NCBI GenBank assembly: GCA_948505485.1
Contig: CAOPQH010000012.1
Span: forward strand, 13,734-20,024
Length of the DNA: 6,291 nt
Reading direction: 5' to 3'
Source of the DNA: an uncultured Clostridia bacterium
GTDB lineage: Bacteria; Bacillota; Clostridia; TANB77; CAG-508
Shown here: positions 4,696-6,291 of the stretch, one piece after another
Layout of the letters: every line of letters starts with the position of its first letter
Position numbering within the stretch: the stretch's first letter is position 1
Program-made: the position numbers and the translations under genes
Notes under the pieces: model-generated
Seen by the model: the letters and a program-made list of their open reading frames with translations, nothing else
The model's database searches: none
What the model was told of the DNA's origin: nothing

Positions 4696-6291
4696 ATGAG
4701 ACAAAATAAAACTCTAAATAGAATGTGGAAATTAATAAAACCAGAAATGAAGTCTATTGCAATAATATCTATCTTAGCAATTATAATAAGTATAATCGAA
4801 ATAACAAAACCATATTTAATAAAAATATCAATAGATAATTATTTGAGTTTAGGTTTATACCAAAAAGGCATAATAACTATTGGTATGATAGGTGCTTTTT
4901 ATATATCTTTAGTTATAATAGGAAATATATTAGATTTTATTGTAAAAACTTCAACAAGTATGTTAGGAGAAAATGTTATATATAATTTAAGAAATAGATT
5001 ATATAAATATATTCAACATGCCAATATACCATTTCACGATAAAACTCCTGCTGGGAAACTATTTGTAAGAATAACAAATGATGTTGAAGATATTTCTACA
5101 TTATTTAAAGATGTTATAACAACATTATTAAAAGATTTTATAATGATTATAACAATTTTAATAATGATGATGGTATTAGATATAAAACTTGCATTAATAA
5201 GTTTTATAATAATTCCACTTATTATAATATCATCAACAAGCCTTACAAAATTATTAAATAAAAAACAAGAATATTCTAAATCTGTGAAAACAAAATTAAA
5301 CACATTTTTAGCAGAATCAATATATGGAGTTAAATTAATAAAAGTATTTAATAGGCAATACGAAAAACAAAAAGAATGTGAAGATTGGACATATAAATTT
5401 TGGAAATCAAGAATACCATTAGGAATTATAGAAGGATTTTTACCAGCTATTATGCTTATTTTACAAAACTTGGGAATTGCACTTGTTGCATGGGCTTGTG
5501 TAAACAAATGGTTTGGAATTGATTTACATGTTGGTGTTATATATATGTTTATAACATATATTCAAAGATTATTTGATCCTATAAATAGATTAATCGATAA
5601 TTTTGAAACACTACAAGAATCAACAGTTTCTATAGATAAAATATTCGAAATACTTGAAGAAAAAGACTGTTTAGAAGATTTAGAATCAGGAAAAATTTTA
5701 GAAAATGTAAAAGGAAAAATAGAATTTAAAAATGTATGGTTTGCATATGAAAAAGAACATTGGATTTTGAGAGATGTAAGCTTTATAATAGAGCCTGGAG
5801 AGAGTATAGCTTTAGTTGGAAAAACAGGAAGTGGGAAAACTACAATTACAAATTTAATTAATAGATTTTATGAAATACAAAAAGGAGAAATATTGTTAGA
5901 TGGCATCAATATTAAAGATATTAATATAAGATCTCTTAGAAAAAATATAGGAATTATACTGCAAGACCCATTTATATTTGCTAGAAGCATAAAAGATAAT
6001 ATAAAATTAAATGAAAATTTATCTGATGAAGATGTAGAAGATGCATTAGAATTAGCTTCATCTCAAGATTTTATAAACTCTTTACCAGAAGGAATAGAAC
6101 AAATTGCAGAAGAAAGAGGAAATAATTATTCAGCAGGTCAAAAACAATTACTTGCTTTTGCTAGGATTTTTGCACATAATCCAAGTATATTTATTTTAGA
6201 TGAAGCAACTGCAAATATAGATACGCAAACTGAAGAATTAATACAAAAATCAATTGATAAAATATCGAGCAATAAAACTTCTATATTTATA
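4696..6291 (+). CDS. ABC exporter half-transporter with competent ATP site (BmrD/TM288-like), 3' partial
   Basis: Starting at ATG 4696, with AAGGAG (4684-4689) 6 nt upstream, the frame stays open to the right edge: 532 residues with no stop. The membrane domain covers about 1-310 (helices near 20-42, 57-83, 143-161, 164-182, 243-270, 278-296). In the nucleotide-binding domain are A-loop Tyr351, Walker A GKTGSGKT (375-382), Q-loop Gln423, a deviant signature YSAGQ (478-482) followed by KQLLAFAR, Walker B FILDE with catalytic Glu503, and D-loop ANID. The window cuts the protein just before the H-loop, so perhaps 40-70 residues are missing. The NxSxGQxQLL signature is typical of the catalytic subunit of heterodimeric exporters. 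It complements the upstream gene: this Walker site plus the partner's LSGGQ makes the active ATP site. The 22-nt gap indicates co-transcription. Confidence 0.95.
   Translation, partial: MRQNKTLNRMWKLIKPEMKSIAIISILAIIISIIEITKPYLIKISIDNYLSLGLYQKGIITIGMIGAFYISLVIIGNILDFIVKTSTSMLGENVIYNLRNRLYKYIQHANIPFHDKTPAGKLFVRITNDVEDISTLFKDVITTLLKDFIMIITILIMMMVLDIKLALISFIIIPLIIISSTSLTKLLNKKQEYSKSVKTKLNTFLAESIYGVKLIKVFNRQYEKQKECEDWTYKFWKSRIPLGIIEGFLPAIMLILQNLGIALVAWACVNKWFGIDLHVGVIYMFITYIQRLFDPINRLIDNFETLQESTVSIDKIFEILEEKDCLEDLESGKILENVKGKIEFKNVWFAYEKEHWILRDVSFIIEPGESIALVGKTGSGKTTITNLINRFYEIQKGEILLDGINIKDINIRSLRKNIGIILQDPFIFARSIKDNIKLNENLSDEDVEDALELASSQDFINSLPEGIEQIAEERGNNYSAGQKQLLAFARIFAHNPSIFILDEATANIDTQTEELIQKSIDKISSNKTSIFI

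Noticed and set aside
5034..5507. 157-codon open frame on the - strand
   Set aside because: It lies wholly inside the second ABC exporter gene, whose motifs are clear. Its composition is that of a reverse-strand shadow and no ribosome binding site or promoter supports it.

Overview
The window is a very AT-rich stretch of bacterial DNA. It shows strong AGA, ATA and TTA codon preference, AGGAG-type ribosome binding sites, TTGAYA/TGnTATAAT promoters and A/T-flanked hairpin terminators. Together these suggest a low-GC Firmicute, probably a clostridium-like anaerobe; this is inferred from composition and gene types, not from a species match. All tryptophans are TGG and one gene ends in TGA, so the standard bacterial code fits. 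All supported genes are on the + strand.

Layout. (1) Positions 1-896 hold the C-terminal 297 residues of an unrecognised larger protein. It enters from the left edge through an 11-residue proline-rich tandem repeat (33 bp per unit, GC-rich against its surroundings) and is followed by a 20-bp-stem terminator. (2) Positions 996-1814 hold a promoter, a roughly 110-nt leader with two interleaved inverted repeats, and a seven-helix hemolysin III/TrhA (PAQR) membrane protein. (3) Positions 1830-2607 hold a terminator-like hairpin whose 3' arm contains the ribosome binding site of the next gene, then a Prx6-type peroxiredoxin with an unusual cysteine- and lysine-rich tail. (4) Positions 2622-2862 form a compact, complete transcription unit: near-consensus promoter, a 54-codon ORF of unknown function, and a terminator whose loop contains the ORF's stop codon. 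(5) From 2864 to the right edge is a second promoter with a perfect 17-bp palindrome over its -10 box, then two ABC exporter half-transporters in an operon. The second is cut by the window edge just before its H-loop.

How the parts work together. The two ABC genes have complementary defects. The first has Asp for the catalytic Glu and Asn for the switch His; the second has a degenerate signature motif. This is the classic design of a heterodimeric exporter with one degenerate and one competent ATP site (BmrCD, TM287/288, LmrCD type). The small ORF plus terminator directly upstream resembles the leader-peptide arrangement of Bacillus subtilis bmrB-bmrC-bmrD, where translation of the leader controls read-through into the exporter. 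The present leader has no recognised sequence similarity, and the exporter also appears to have its own promoter, so this is a testable hypothesis. TrhA, the peroxiredoxin and the drug-type exporter are all plausible envelope or oxidative stress functions, but no shared regulator is visible.
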